This document shows, one piece after another, positions 9,474-17,003 of a DNA stretch of 64,000 nucleotides. Numbering within the stretch: the stretch's first letter is position 1; each line of letters begins with the position of its first letter. The notes under the pieces are model-generated. The model was not told where the DNA came from. It saw nothing but the letters and a program-made list of their open reading frames with translations, and ran no database searches. The stretch is from Opitutia bacterium. Lineage in GTDB: Bacteria; Verrucomicrobiota; Verrucomicrobiia; Opitutales; Opitutaceae. The stretch is taken from NCBI GenBank assembly GCA_947475065.1, contig CANJLB010000009.1:35581-99580 (forward strand), written 5' to 3'. The position numbers were made by a program, and so were the translations under genes.

Positions 9474-10323
9474 GGCGGCGGAAGCTATACACAGCGAGAA
9501 ATCCGAAGACGAAGACATAGGTGAGCGCGTAGGCCGCCGCCCGCAGCGCCAGCGCGGCGTTCACCCCGCCTTCGTGGCCGGCCTGCTCGGCCAGGTCAAA
9601 CAGCCGGAAATCAGGAAACACCCGGGCCAGGGTTTTGATCATCAGCCCGATCGCAACGGACGACTCCTCGGCGTGGGCGTAGGCCTGATGCGCGAAGCTC
9701 TGCAGGTGGCAGATGACGAGCACGAAGAAGCCCATCACCACGCTGAACAGATTGGTGTTGGAAAAGCTGGCGACCAGCAACGTGATCATCGCGAGCACGC
9801 CGAACTTCAGCCATTGCAGCACGCAGACGATGACGAGATCGCCGGGCGCGACCGGCCCGCCATGCAGAAACGCCTCAGGATTGGCTGCCAGCACCTCCCG
9901 GGCGCGGAACCACAGCAACCCCGCCAGCAGTCCGGTCAGCAGCGCACAAAACACCCCGACGACCGCCCATGCGCCGAGGAACTTGCCGAAGATGAACTCT
10001 GCGCGCCACACGGGTTTGGCCAGCAGGGTGAGGGCCGTGCGGTTCTCGATCTCGCTGAAAAAAAGCTGTGCCGTGGCCGTGATCGTCAGCGTCGAGCCGA
10101 AGAACACCAGCGCGCCCAGGCCAAAGTCGAAGGTGAACTTCAGCGACGCCACGCCGAGGTCGGGGCCGAAATCAAACGATTGAAAAAATCTCGCGCCGGT
10201 CACCAGCGCCACGGCCAGCAGCACCAGAAAGAGAAACAATCGCTGCCGCACCGCCTCAAGGAAGGTGTTGCCCGCGATGAGGCTCGTGCGTCCGCACGAA
10301 AATGGCACGCGCTCCGCGCTCAT
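9463..10323 (-). CDS. ABC-2 type transporter permease
   Basis: 286 residues with about six hydrophobic segments, the ABC-2 permease layout. The helices near LFLFLVLLAVALVTGA and FGVLAMITLLVA are clear, and FFSEIENRTALTLLAKPVWRAEF between helices two and three is the coupling region typical of ABC-2 and Gld-type exporters. Its ATG overlaps the stop of the ATPase gene by 4 bp (ATGA), so it is translated with its partner. The substrate cannot be told from sequence. Cotranscribed with the upstream ATPase and the downstream TPR-like protein. Confidence 0.85.
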   Translation of the reverse strand: MSAERVPFSCGRTSLIAGNTFLEAVRQRLFLFLVLLAVALVTGARFFQSFDFGPDLGVASLKFTFDFGLGALVFFGSTLTITATAQLFFSEIENRTALTLLAKPVWRAEFIFGKFLGAWAVVGVFCALLTGLLAGLLWFRAREVLAANPEAFLHGGPVAPGDLVIVCVLQWLKFGVLAMITLLVASFSNTNLFSVVMGFFVLVICHLQSFAHQAYAHAEESSVAIGLMIKTLARVFPDFRLFDLAEQAGHEGGVNAALALRAAAYALTYVFVFGFLAVYSFRRREI

Positions 10324-11213
10324 GGCCTGGCCTCCCGATTCACGCCCTCGGCACGCGCGACCTCGCGCAGGAATATTTCGTCCAGCCGCGCACGCGGCTG
10401 CTCGACCGACTCCAGCACCCGCCCACGCGCCGCGAGCCAGGTGCGCAGCTCCGCCAGCTCGCCGGGTGGCAGCGCCTCGACGATGAGCGCCTGCCGGTCG
10501 CGCCGCCCGACCAGCTCGGCCACGGCGCCCTCGAGGATGAGCCGCCCCCGGTCCAGGATGGCGATGCGGTCGCAGACATCCTCGATTTGCGCCAGCAGGT
10601 GCGAGGTGATGAGCACCGTGCGCCCCTCGGATTTGAGCCGCAAAATCATCTGCGAAATGTCCGCCGAACCCGCCGGGTCCACGCCGGCCGTCGGTTCGTC
10701 AAGGATGACCAGCCGTGGGTCATGCACGAGCGCCTGTGCCAGCCCGACGCGCTGCAACATCCCTTTCGAATAAGTGCCGACCCGCCGGTCAGCAGCCCCC
10801 GTCAGCCCGACCCAGTCGAGCACTTCGCGCACCCGCGCGTCGAACCGCCCGCGCGGCACGCCGCACACCCGGGCATAAAACCGCACCAGCTCCGCCCCGC
10901 TCAGGTAGCGGTAAAAATACGGCGCCTCCGGCAGGTAGCCCACGTTGCGCCGCGACTCCACCTGCGCGCTCGGCACGCCGACGACGCGGCACTCGCCAAC
11001 TGTCGGCTCCAGCAGGCCGAGCACGATCTTGATCGTGGTGCTCTTACCCGAACCGTTCGGCCCGAGCAGCCCGAAAACCTGTCCGGCCGGCACGTTCAGC
11101 GTGAGATTGTCCACTGCCCGCAGCTTCAGGCCGCGCAGACCCACCGGGAAGTCCTTCGTCACCCCGCGCAGCTCAATGGCGGAGGGATGGGCGCTGTCGG
11201 CAGCGGCGCTCAT
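10320..11213 (-). CDS. ABC transporter ATP-binding protein
   Basis: 297 residues. Walker A GLLGPNGSGKSTTIK (about 48-62), a signature motif YSKGMLQRVGLAQAL and Walker B VILDEPTAGVD are all intact, followed by the switch His in LITSHLL. A C-terminal extension of about 70 residues is typical of ATPases paired with ABC-2 permeases. It energises the permease encoded immediately downstream (4-bp overlap) and is itself coupled by a 4-bp overlap to the upstream acylphosphatase gene. Export or membrane remodelling is likely; the substrate is unknown. Confidence 0.92.
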   Translation of the reverse strand: MSAAADSAHPSAIELRGVTKDFPVGLRGLKLRAVDNLTLNVPAGQVFGLLGPNGSGKSTTIKIVLGLLEPTVGECRVVGVPSAQVESRRNVGYLPEAPYFYRYLSGAELVRFYARVCGVPRGRFDARVREVLDWVGLTGAADRRVGTYSKGMLQRVGLAQALVHDPRLVILDEPTAGVDPAGSADISQMILRLKSEGRTVLITSHLLAQIEDVCDRIAILDRGRLILEGAVAELVGRRDRQALIVEALPPGELAELRTWLAARGRVLESVEQPRARLDEIFLREVARAEGVNREARP

Positions 11214-11485
11214 TGGATGGAAAACCCCCGGAACTGCGGCGCACGGCGCGCGGTCAGCCGCTCGGCTTTGCGGATGTAACCGTGCATCCGCTCCTGCACC
11301 GCCGTGACAAACGCCTCGAGCTCGGCCGGCGTGCCCTCGGCCTCCAGCCGCACGCGGCCATCGTCGAGGTTGGTCACATGGCCCGCGACCTCAAACTCCC
11401 TGGCCACCTGCGCGGCGGTGTAGCGGAATCCCACCCCCTGGACGCGGCCGGAGAAAAGGACGGTCTCATGTTGCACCTCGGTCAT
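11210..11485 (-). CDS. acyP: Acylphosphatase
   Basis: 91 residues, the normal size. The family signature is present: VQGVGFRY with the catalytic Arg, and HVTNLDDGRV with the catalytic Asn, followed by the usual C-terminal strand. It hydrolyses acyl phosphates such as 1,3-bisphosphoglycerate and carbamoyl phosphate in the cytoplasm. The start at MTEVQHETVLF fits the family; the open frame extends further without support. It overlaps the following ABC ATPase gene by 4 bp, an association that looks operonic rather than functional. Confidence 0.92.
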   Translation of the reverse strand: MTEVQHETVLFSGRVQGVGFRYTAAQVAREFEVAGHVTNLDDGRVRLEAEGTPAELEAFVTAVQERMHGYIRKAERLTARRAPQFRGFSIQ

Positions 11486-11589
11486 GGCCCGAAACGTGTC
11501 CAGCCGGGGCGCCAGTTCAAACAATAAAACCAACACCGTTCGCGCCGGCGCACCGAACCCCCTGCCCCCGCGCCCGCTCCACCGCCGGC

Positions 11590-12543
11590 TCACGCCCGGC
11601 GCGACCGCCGCCACGCCATGCCCAACGTGCCGGCGACCGCCGCCCATGCCAGCGCCGAAGGCTCGGGAATCGCGGAGAGCTGCCAGCCGATGTCGTCGAG
11701 GCCGGCAAAATCGAGCGTCGTAAAAAATTTACGAGTGCCAGTTGTGAGCGAGGGATCCATCGCCGCCTCCTGCGCCGACAGCGTGCCGACGAGCGTGCTC
11801 ATGGTGCCGTTGGCCCAGTGGGCGAGGCCGCCGTCGAGCGTGACGTTGCCGCCGTTGGCCAGCACGCTGTTTGCCCCGGTGAAGGCTCCGCCCGAAATCT
11901 GGTCATCCCACGATCCCGCCGTGCCGAGGCCGAACAGGTGCGCCAGCTCATGCACCGCCACTGAAAAAAAATCGTTCTGGCCGGTGAACGATTCCACCGT
12001 TGTAGGATCGCTGTCGAAAGACCAATTCGCCAGCGAGTCGAACGCGAGCGAGCCGCCCCACGGTGCGAAGTCCGTGCGCGCACCCTCCGCCGCCAGCGCG
12101 CCCGCCTGCCCTCGCCCGATCACGGTGTCCACAAAGCCCTGTGTGCCGCTCACGCCAAAGCCGCCCGGCCCGCCCAGGCCCAGCGTCGAGCCGGGCAGGT
12201 CGGATGCGCCCACATAGACGATGAGGGTGTTGAGTGCCACCACGAGGTCGGTGAACTCCACGTTCACCCCGGTGTTCGCCGGGTTGAATGTCACGGCCGT
12301 CCAGGTGTTGCCCCCGCCCGGCGCGATCGCGTCCAGAGAATCAGTGATCCGTGAAGTGAAAACGACCGCCGCATGATCGAGCAGGGCGCGCCGCGCGATA
12401 TTGTCGCCGCTGAAAAAACCCGACGTGTCCAAGCTATAGTCAAACTGGATCGTCAGGTTCGCCCGCGCCGCCGGGCCTGCAAACAGGAACACACCCGCAA
12501 GCAAAACGCGCAGAACCCCTGATCGTAACAGAGATGGCTTCAT
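11590..12543 (-). CDS. Secreted PEP-CTERM protein with metalloprotease-like motif
   Basis: 317 residues. A signal peptide (MKPSLLRSGVLRVLLAGVFL, cleavage near AARA) leads to an exported domain. At the C-terminus there is a PEP-CTERM sorting signal: IPEPSALAWA, a hydrophobic helix and a basic tail RRSRRA, which is recognised by exosortase in the inner membrane. Mid-protein VAVHELAHLFGLG is a zincin HExxH motif with the GxxG-like extension of metzincins, but the third zinc His is not at the usual place. Similar PEP-CTERM metzincin-like proteins exist in several phyla. The exosortase gene is not in this window. The upstream region is shared with the divergent proA. Confidence 0.75.
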   Translation of the reverse strand: MKPSLLRSGVLRVLLAGVFLFAGPAARANLTIQFDYSLDTSGFFSGDNIARRALLDHAAVVFTSRITDSLDAIAPGGGNTWTAVTFNPANTGVNVEFTDLVVALNTLIVYVGASDLPGSTLGLGGPGGFGVSGTQGFVDTVIGRGQAGALAAEGARTDFAPWGGSLAFDSLANWSFDSDPTTVESFTGQNDFFSVAVHELAHLFGLGTAGSWDDQISGGAFTGANSVLANGGNVTLDGGLAHWANGTMSTLVGTLSAQEAAMDPSLTTGTRKFFTTLDFAGLDDIGWQLSAIPEPSALAWAAVAGTLGMAWRRSRRA

Positions 12544-12698
12544 TGTTATTGCAGTTTCTTTGCCCGAGATATGCATGGCCGCAAGTGCAAAAGTGTCCGA
12601 TGCGCTCTCCATGCCGCACAGGGATTTTTGGGACCATTTGGGACCAGATTGAAAATTTCCGTGTGTTTCATAGGTATGCGGACAAACTCAGCACTCCC

Positions 12699-13973
12699 AT
12701 GTCAGCCGATCTAGTCAGCCTCGTCACGTCCCTCGCGCAGCGCGCCCGCGCGGCGTCGCTTGCGCTTGCCACCGCACCGACGGCGGCAAAAAACGACGCC
12801 CTCACGAAACTGGCTGCCCTCCTCGACTCCTCCCATGCCGCCCTCCTTGAGGCCAACACCCGCGATCTCGCCTCCGCCGAGGCTGCGGCGCTCACCCCCG
12901 CCTCCCGCGAACGCCTCACTCTCACGCCCGCCAAACTCGCCCACCTCGCCCAGTCCGTCCGGGAAGTCGTCGCCCTCCCCGATCCGGTCGGTGAAACCCT
13001 CGCCGACTGGACGCGTCCCAACGGCCTCCGCCTCCGCCAGGTTCGCGTCCCCATCGGCGTCATCGCCATCATCTATGAGGCTCGTCCCAACGTCACCGTG
13101 GACTGCGCCATCCTCTGCCTGAAGTCCGGCAACGCCACCATCCTGCGTGGCGGCAAGGAGTGCTTCCACACCAACACCGCCCTCGCCGCACTAATCGCCC
13201 GCGCCCTCGCCGAGGCCGGCCTCCCCGCCAACGCCGTTCAGCTCGTCCCCACCACGGACCGCGCGGCGCTCACCCACCTGCTCAAGCTCGACACGCTCAT
13301 CCACTGCGTCATCCCACGCGGTGGCGAAAGCCTCATCCGCTTCGTGGTGCAAAACTCCACCATCCCCGTCATCAAGCACTACACCGGCGTATGCTTCGTC
13401 TACGTGGACCAAAACGCCGACCCGGCGATGGCTGAAAGCATCCTCATCAATGCCAAGGTCCAGCGCCCCGGCGTGTGCAACGCCGCCGAGCAGCTTCTCG
13501 TCCATGCGGCCATTGCCGCCACGCTGCTGCCACGTCTCGCCGCCGCGCTTCTCGCCTCCGGCGTGCAGCTCCGCTGCGACCCCGCCGCCGCCGCCATCCT
13601 CGCGCGCACCGGCCTCGCCCACACCTCTGCGCAACCCGCCGACTACACCACAGAGTTTCTCGCTCTCACCCTGGCTGTCCGTGTGGTCGCCTCACTCGAC
13701 GAAGCCATCGCCACCATCAACCGCGACGGCTCCGCGCACACCGACGCCATCGTGACCCGCGACCCCGCTGCCGCCGCCCGCTTCCAAGCTGCCGTGGACA
13801 GCGCCGTGGTCCTCTGGAATGCCAGCACCCGCTTCAATGATGGCTTTGAGTTCGGCTTCGGTGCCGAGATCGGCATCAGCACCGACCGCCTGCACGCCCG
13901 CGGCCCGATGGGCCTCCGCGAGCTCTGCAGCTACAAGTACCTCGTCGAAGGCACCGGCCAGGTGCGCGGATAA
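12699..13973 (+). CDS. proA: Gamma-glutamyl phosphate reductase
   Basis: 424 residues, normal for ProA. It reduces gamma-glutamyl phosphate with NADPH to glutamate semialdehyde in proline synthesis. Conserved blocks are IGVIAIIYEARPNVT, NATILRGGKE, CVIPRGGESL, and KVQRPGVCNAAEQLLVH containing the catalytic Cys of the aldehyde dehydrogenase fold, ending in GPMGLRELCSYKY. The start at MSADLVSLVTSLAQ gives the family N-terminus, although the frame is open upstream. proB is not adjacent. The gene is divergent from the PEP-CTERM gene, with 155 bp between the starts. Confidence 0.95.
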   Translation: MSADLVSLVTSLAQRARAASLALATAPTAAKNDALTKLAALLDSSHAALLEANTRDLASAEAAALTPASRERLTLTPAKLAHLAQSVREVVALPDPVGETLADWTRPNGLRLRQVRVPIGVIAIIYEARPNVTVDCAILCLKSGNATILRGGKECFHTNTALAALIARALAEAGLPANAVQLVPTTDRAALTHLLKLDTLIHCVIPRGGESLIRFVVQNSTIPVIKHYTGVCFVYVDQNADPAMAESILINAKVQRPGVCNAAEQLLVHAAIAATLLPRLAAALLASGVQLRCDPAAAAILARTGLAHTSAQPADYTTEFLALTLAVRVVASLDEAIATINRDGSAHTDAIVTRDPAAAARFQAAVDSAVVLWNASTRFNDGFEFGFGAEIGISTDRLHARGPMGLRELCSYKYLVEGTGQVRG

Positions 13974-14060
13974 TCGCGGCTGCATTGGGAATGCTGAGCT
14001 TTGCCTATATCAAAAAACTCAAATGAAGCTGAGCGACTATAAACAGATATCTAACGCGCC

Positions 14061-14112
14061 CGCGCATTGACACCAGCACGGGCCGCGAAAGATTGGCCGG
14101 ACGCCATGCCCA
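14061..14112 (+). repeat. 52-bp direct repeat, copy 1, at the cupin start codon
   Basis: This segment ends in the start region of the cupin gene and is repeated with about ten mismatches at 14605-14656, where it ends in the start region of tsaB. The block GATTGGCCGGACGCCATGCC is identical in both. TTGACA is present near the beginning of each copy. Confidence 0.8.
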
Positions 14113-14462
14113 CGCTCATCGCCGCCCCATCCGTCATCACCGCCGCGGGTCAGCCACCCAAGAAAATTGAAGAGTTTATCGGCCGCGTGAATTCGCAGAC
14201 CGACGCCCTCAGCCTCGCCCGAATGACGAGCCCAGCCGGCTGGGCCGAGCCGGGCCAGACTCCGGAGTTCGACGAGTTCACCGTCGTCCTGAGCGGCACT
14301 CTGCAGGTCGAATCAAGGACCGGCACCCTTGCCGTCACCGCAGGTCAGGCCATCATCACTTCCAAGGGCGGATGGGTTCGCTACAGCACCCCGCAAGGGG
14401 CCGAATACATCGCCGTCTGCCTTCCCGCCTTCTCTCCCGCCACGGTGCGTCGGGATCCGTAG
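14106..14462 (+). CDS. Small cupin-domain protein
   Basis: 118 residues, a single-domain cupin. The fold is suggested by GWAEPGQTPEFDEFTVVLSGTLQVE followed by VTAGQAIITSKGGWVRYSTP, corresponding to cupin motifs 1 and 2. The usual metal-binding His pair of motif 1 is not evident, so metal binding is uncertain. The protein may bind a small ligand, as in EutQ-like cupins, but no substrate can be named. The 5' end, including the start codon, lies in a 52-bp direct repeat shared with tsaB, so this gene may have been placed in front of tsaB by duplication of the tsaB leader. Confidence 0.75.
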   Translation: MPTLIAAPSVITAAGQPPKKIEEFIGRVNSQTDALSLARMTSPAGWAEPGQTPEFDEFTVVLSGTLQVESRTGTLAVTAGQAIITSKGGWVRYSTPQGAEYIAVCLPAFSPATVRRDP

Positions 14463-14604
14463 TCGGACTCAAAGCCTTTGCCCACGATATTTTAGATGTG
14501 CGTCCTCACCAGCCAATACCGCACTTTGAAATGACCGGCAAGGCAGGGGCGTCACAGAGTGCATCTCTGCCTAAAAGGCCAAACTGGGTTACGCCGGCTC
14601 GCCA

Positions 14605-14656
14605 CGCGGATTGACACCGGTGCAGCACGCGGAAGATTGGCCGGACGCCATGCCCA
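14605..14656 (+). repeat. 52-bp direct repeat, copy 2, at the tsaB start codon
   Basis: Second copy of the 14061-14112 repeat, again ending across an ATG. The identical 20-base core includes the start codon in both copies, so the two genes share their translation initiation context. Confidence 0.8.
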
Positions 14657-15342
14657 GCCTTCGTCAACTGCTTGCCGCGCATCCGGTCGTGCTCCTGCTC
14701 GACGCGGCTTCGGCGCGGGTACAGGTCGCGCTCTGGCCGGGCCCCGGCGCCGCCCCGCTTTGGCGGGCGCGTGATGAGGAGGCCGGCACGGGCCTCTTTG
14801 CCGGCGTGGAGGAGCTGCTCGACGTCGGCGGGCGACGCATCGCCGACGTGAGCGCGTTCATCTTTTGCGCAGGCCCCGGCTCCGTGCTCGGCGTGCGCAC
14901 CGCCGCCACCGCGCTGCGGGTATGGCGCGTGCTGAATCCCGCGCCTGTGTTCGCTTTCCAGAGTCTCGCGCTCGTCGCCCACGCCCTCGCGGATCCCGCC
15001 GCCAGCGTGATCGCCGACGCGCGTCGCGACTCGTGGCACGTCGCGCGCATCGGAGCGCCATTGCGCCGTGTGCCGGCGGGAGAACTCGCCGGCGACCTCG
15101 TCATGCCGGAGCATTTCCGGCACTGGAGCGCGTTGCCCGCCGGCGTCCGCCCCACGCCCTACGACCTCGCGGTGCTGTGGCCACGCGCGGCCGACGCGGA
15201 GCTGCTGCACGCCACGGACGCGCCCGACGCCTTCCTGCATGAGGAGCCGGCCTACGCAAAATGGACGCCGCAGGTGCACCAAGCCGAAGGGCGCAGCAAG
15301 ACTGCGCCCCTACAATCGTCCGCCCCCCATGAGCATCAATGA
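14650..15342 (+). CDS. tsaB: tRNA t6A biosynthesis protein TsaB
   Basis: 230 residues, an ASKHA-fold protein related to TsaD. With TsaD and TsaE it transfers the threonylcarbamoyl group to A37 of ANN-decoding tRNAs. Recognisable parts are the N-terminal VVLLLDAASARVQVALW strand pair, the GPGSVLGVRTAATALR loop, and ADARRDSWHVA. The family is divergent and this copy is shortened in the last domain. The C-terminal 20 or so residues are encoded by a REP-like palindrome (15289-15309) and overlap the alr start by 14 bp, so the native C-terminus may have been replaced. Its leader is duplicated in front of the cupin gene. Confidence 0.75.
   Translation: MPSLRQLLAAHPVVLLLDAASARVQVALWPGPGAAPLWRARDEEAGTGLFAGVEELLDVGGRRIADVSAFIFCAGPGSVLGVRTAATALRVWRVLNPAPVFAFQSLALVAHALADPAASVIADARRDSWHVARIGAPLRRVPAGELAGDLVMPEHFRHWSALPAGVRPTPYDLAVLWPRAADAELLHATDAPDAFLHEEPAYAKWTPQVHQAEGRSKTAPLQSSAPHEHQ
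15289..15309. repeat. Short palindrome in the 3' end of tsaB
   Basis: Arms GGGCGCAG (15289-15296) and CTGCGCCC (15302-15309) form a perfect 8-bp hairpin with a 5-base loop. It is translated in frame near the C-terminus of TsaB and lies just before the alr start. Confidence 0.65.
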
Positions 15343-16477
15343 CCGAGCTTCCGCCCGCTGCTGGGCCGACGTGGATCTCGCCGCGCTGGAGCGCAACGTG
15401 CGGCTCATCCGCGCCTCGCTGCCCGAGCGCATGAGCTACCTTGCCGTCGTCAAGGCTGACGCCTACGGCCACGGTCTGCCGCAGATCGCCGGACGCCTGA
15501 TGCACGCGGGGGTGGACATCTTTGGTGTCGCCAACCTCACCGAGGCCGCCGCACTGCGCGAGACGGGTGCGGACTGGCCGGTGCTGCTGCTCAGCCCGCT
15601 GCTGCCCGGCGAGGACCGCCGCGCGGCCGAGCTGGGCTGCGCCGCAACGATCTCGTCCGCGGAAGAAGTCGCGCGGCTCGACGCCGCCGGGGCCGCGGCC
15701 GGCCGGACGGTCACGGTGCATCTGAAAATTGACACTGGCATGGGCCGGCTCGGCGTATGGCACGAGGACGCGCCGGCGCTGTGGGAAAAAATCTCCCGTG
15801 CGCGCCACCTGCGCGCCGCCGGGGTGCTGACCCATTTCGCCAGCCCCGACGATGATCCGGCATTCACCGCCGAGCAACGCCGGCGTTTCCTCGCCGCGCT
15901 CGCGCGCTGCCCCGGCCTCGACCCGGCCGCGCTGCTCGTCCATGCCGACAACAGCGCCGGCCTTGAAACCATCGCCGACGGCGGGCCGTTCAACGCCGTG
16001 CGCGTGGGCCTCCTGCAGTTCGGCGTGCTGCCCCGTCCCGGCTCGCTGCTTGCGGCGGTGCGGGCGGAACCGGTGCTGAGCTTCCGCGCGCGAGTCGGCC
16101 TGGTGAAACGCCTGCCGGCCGGCGCGACCGTGAGCTACGGGCGCACGCACACGTTGCAGCGCGACTCCACCGTGGCCGTGCTCACCGCCGGCTACGGCGA
16201 CGGCCTGCCGCGGGCGGTGAGCAACCGCGCGCAGGCGCTCGTGCGCGGCCGCCGCTGCCCGGTGCTCGGCCGCGTGACAATGGATCAGACCGTGGTGGAC
16301 GTGACCGACGCGCCCGGCGTGGCCGTGAACGACGAGGCCGTGCTCATCGGCCGGCAGGATGGCGCGGAGATCTCGCTCGCGGAATTCAGCGAGTGGGCCG
16401 GCACGATTCCGTGGGAGACGCTCTGCGCGCTCACCAAACGCGTGCCGCGGTTTTACCACGGTGGGCTGGGGTTGTGA
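15329..16477 (+). CDS. alr: Alanine racemase
   Basis: 382 residues, PLP-dependent, fold type III. The PLP lysine is in YLAVVKADAYGHG (about residue 39); the catalytic Tyr block is VSYGRTHTL, and LGRVTMDQTVVDV is the conserved C-terminal-domain motif. It interconverts L- and D-alanine for peptidoglycan. The start at MSINDRASARCWADVD overlaps tsaB by 14 bp, so translation is probably coupled; the longer open frame upstream is tsaB in another frame. The C-terminus FYHGGLGL is normal. Confidence 0.95.
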   Translation: MSINDRASARCWADVDLAALERNVRLIRASLPERMSYLAVVKADAYGHGLPQIAGRLMHAGVDIFGVANLTEAAALRETGADWPVLLLSPLLPGEDRRAAELGCAATISSAEEVARLDAAGAAAGRTVTVHLKIDTGMGRLGVWHEDAPALWEKISRARHLRAAGVLTHFASPDDDPAFTAEQRRRFLAALARCPGLDPAALLVHADNSAGLETIADGGPFNAVRVGLLQFGVLPRPGSLLAAVRAEPVLSFRARVGLVKRLPAGATVSYGRTHTLQRDSTVAVLTAGYGDGLPRAVSNRAQALVRGRRCPVLGRVTMDQTVVDVTDAPGVAVNDEAVLIGRQDGAEISLAEFSEWAGTIPWETLCALTKRVPRFYHGGLGL

Positions 16478-16500
16478 AAAACCCCGGATCAGTCACAGTT

Positions 16501-16986
16501 CTACTTGTTTTTCTCCACGCCGGCGCTCGACTCCGTAACGGCAGAATCGGAGGCTTTCTCATAGGGCCATCTTCCATGAAATCGGGAAGCAAACAGCGGG
16601 TGGTATTGGCCCAACGGCGGAGCAGGTAACGGTGTCACGAAGCTAAAGTCGGTTTTCATGAAACGGATCGTGCGGTGAACCAAACTCTGATCGAGCAGGA
16701 TGAGCGGCGCATAGAAGGTGCCGAGCCTATCATTGAAGCGGAGGCGATGGGTCCCGTCAGCGAATTGAAACAGCTCGCAGCGCCCATAACGCGGCTGCCA
16801 AATAAACACATCCGCAACTGCAACGATGCCCGGCCTCAGCTCACCTGACTCACTTACAATCCATCCGCCGGTGACCGAGAGCACGGCGTATGAGCCAACG
16901 TAGAGGAACAAGACAACCCCCACGCCACGCCATAACCAGCGGCCGCGACGCTTGCGTTTGTTGGGTGGAACATCGCTCGTTTGCAT
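16501..16986 (-). CDS. Hypothetical single-pass membrane protein
   Basis: About 161 residues, no family recognised. A basic N-terminus (PPNKRKRRGR) is followed by one membrane helix (GVGVVLFLYVGSYAVLSVTG), then an extracytoplasmic domain with several aromatic residues and GRCELFQFADGTHRLRF. The base composition looks lower in GC than the neighbouring genes. An in-frame Met 21 bp upstream would overlap the 3' end of the LOG-family gene. It lies convergent to alr. It resembles other single orphan genes in this window that sit between housekeeping genes. Confidence 0.5.
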   Translation of the reverse strand: MQTSDVPPNKRKRRGRWLWRGVGVVLFLYVGSYAVLSVTGGWIVSESGELRPGIVAVADVFIWQPRYGRCELFQFADGTHRLRFNDRLGTFYAPLILLDQSLVHRTIRFMKTDFSFVTPLPAPPLGQYHPLFASRFHGRWPYEKASDSAVTESSAGVEKNK

Positions 16987-17003
16987 GGTTGCAAAATTTT
17001 GCC

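Noticed and set aside
13000..14000. Several long antisense frames over proA
   Set aside because: They are shadows of the high-GC third-position bias of proA.
14066..14100. TTGACA as a -35 box in both copies of the 52-bp repeat
   Set aside because: At 17 bases downstream both copies have AGATTG, which does not resemble a -10 box.
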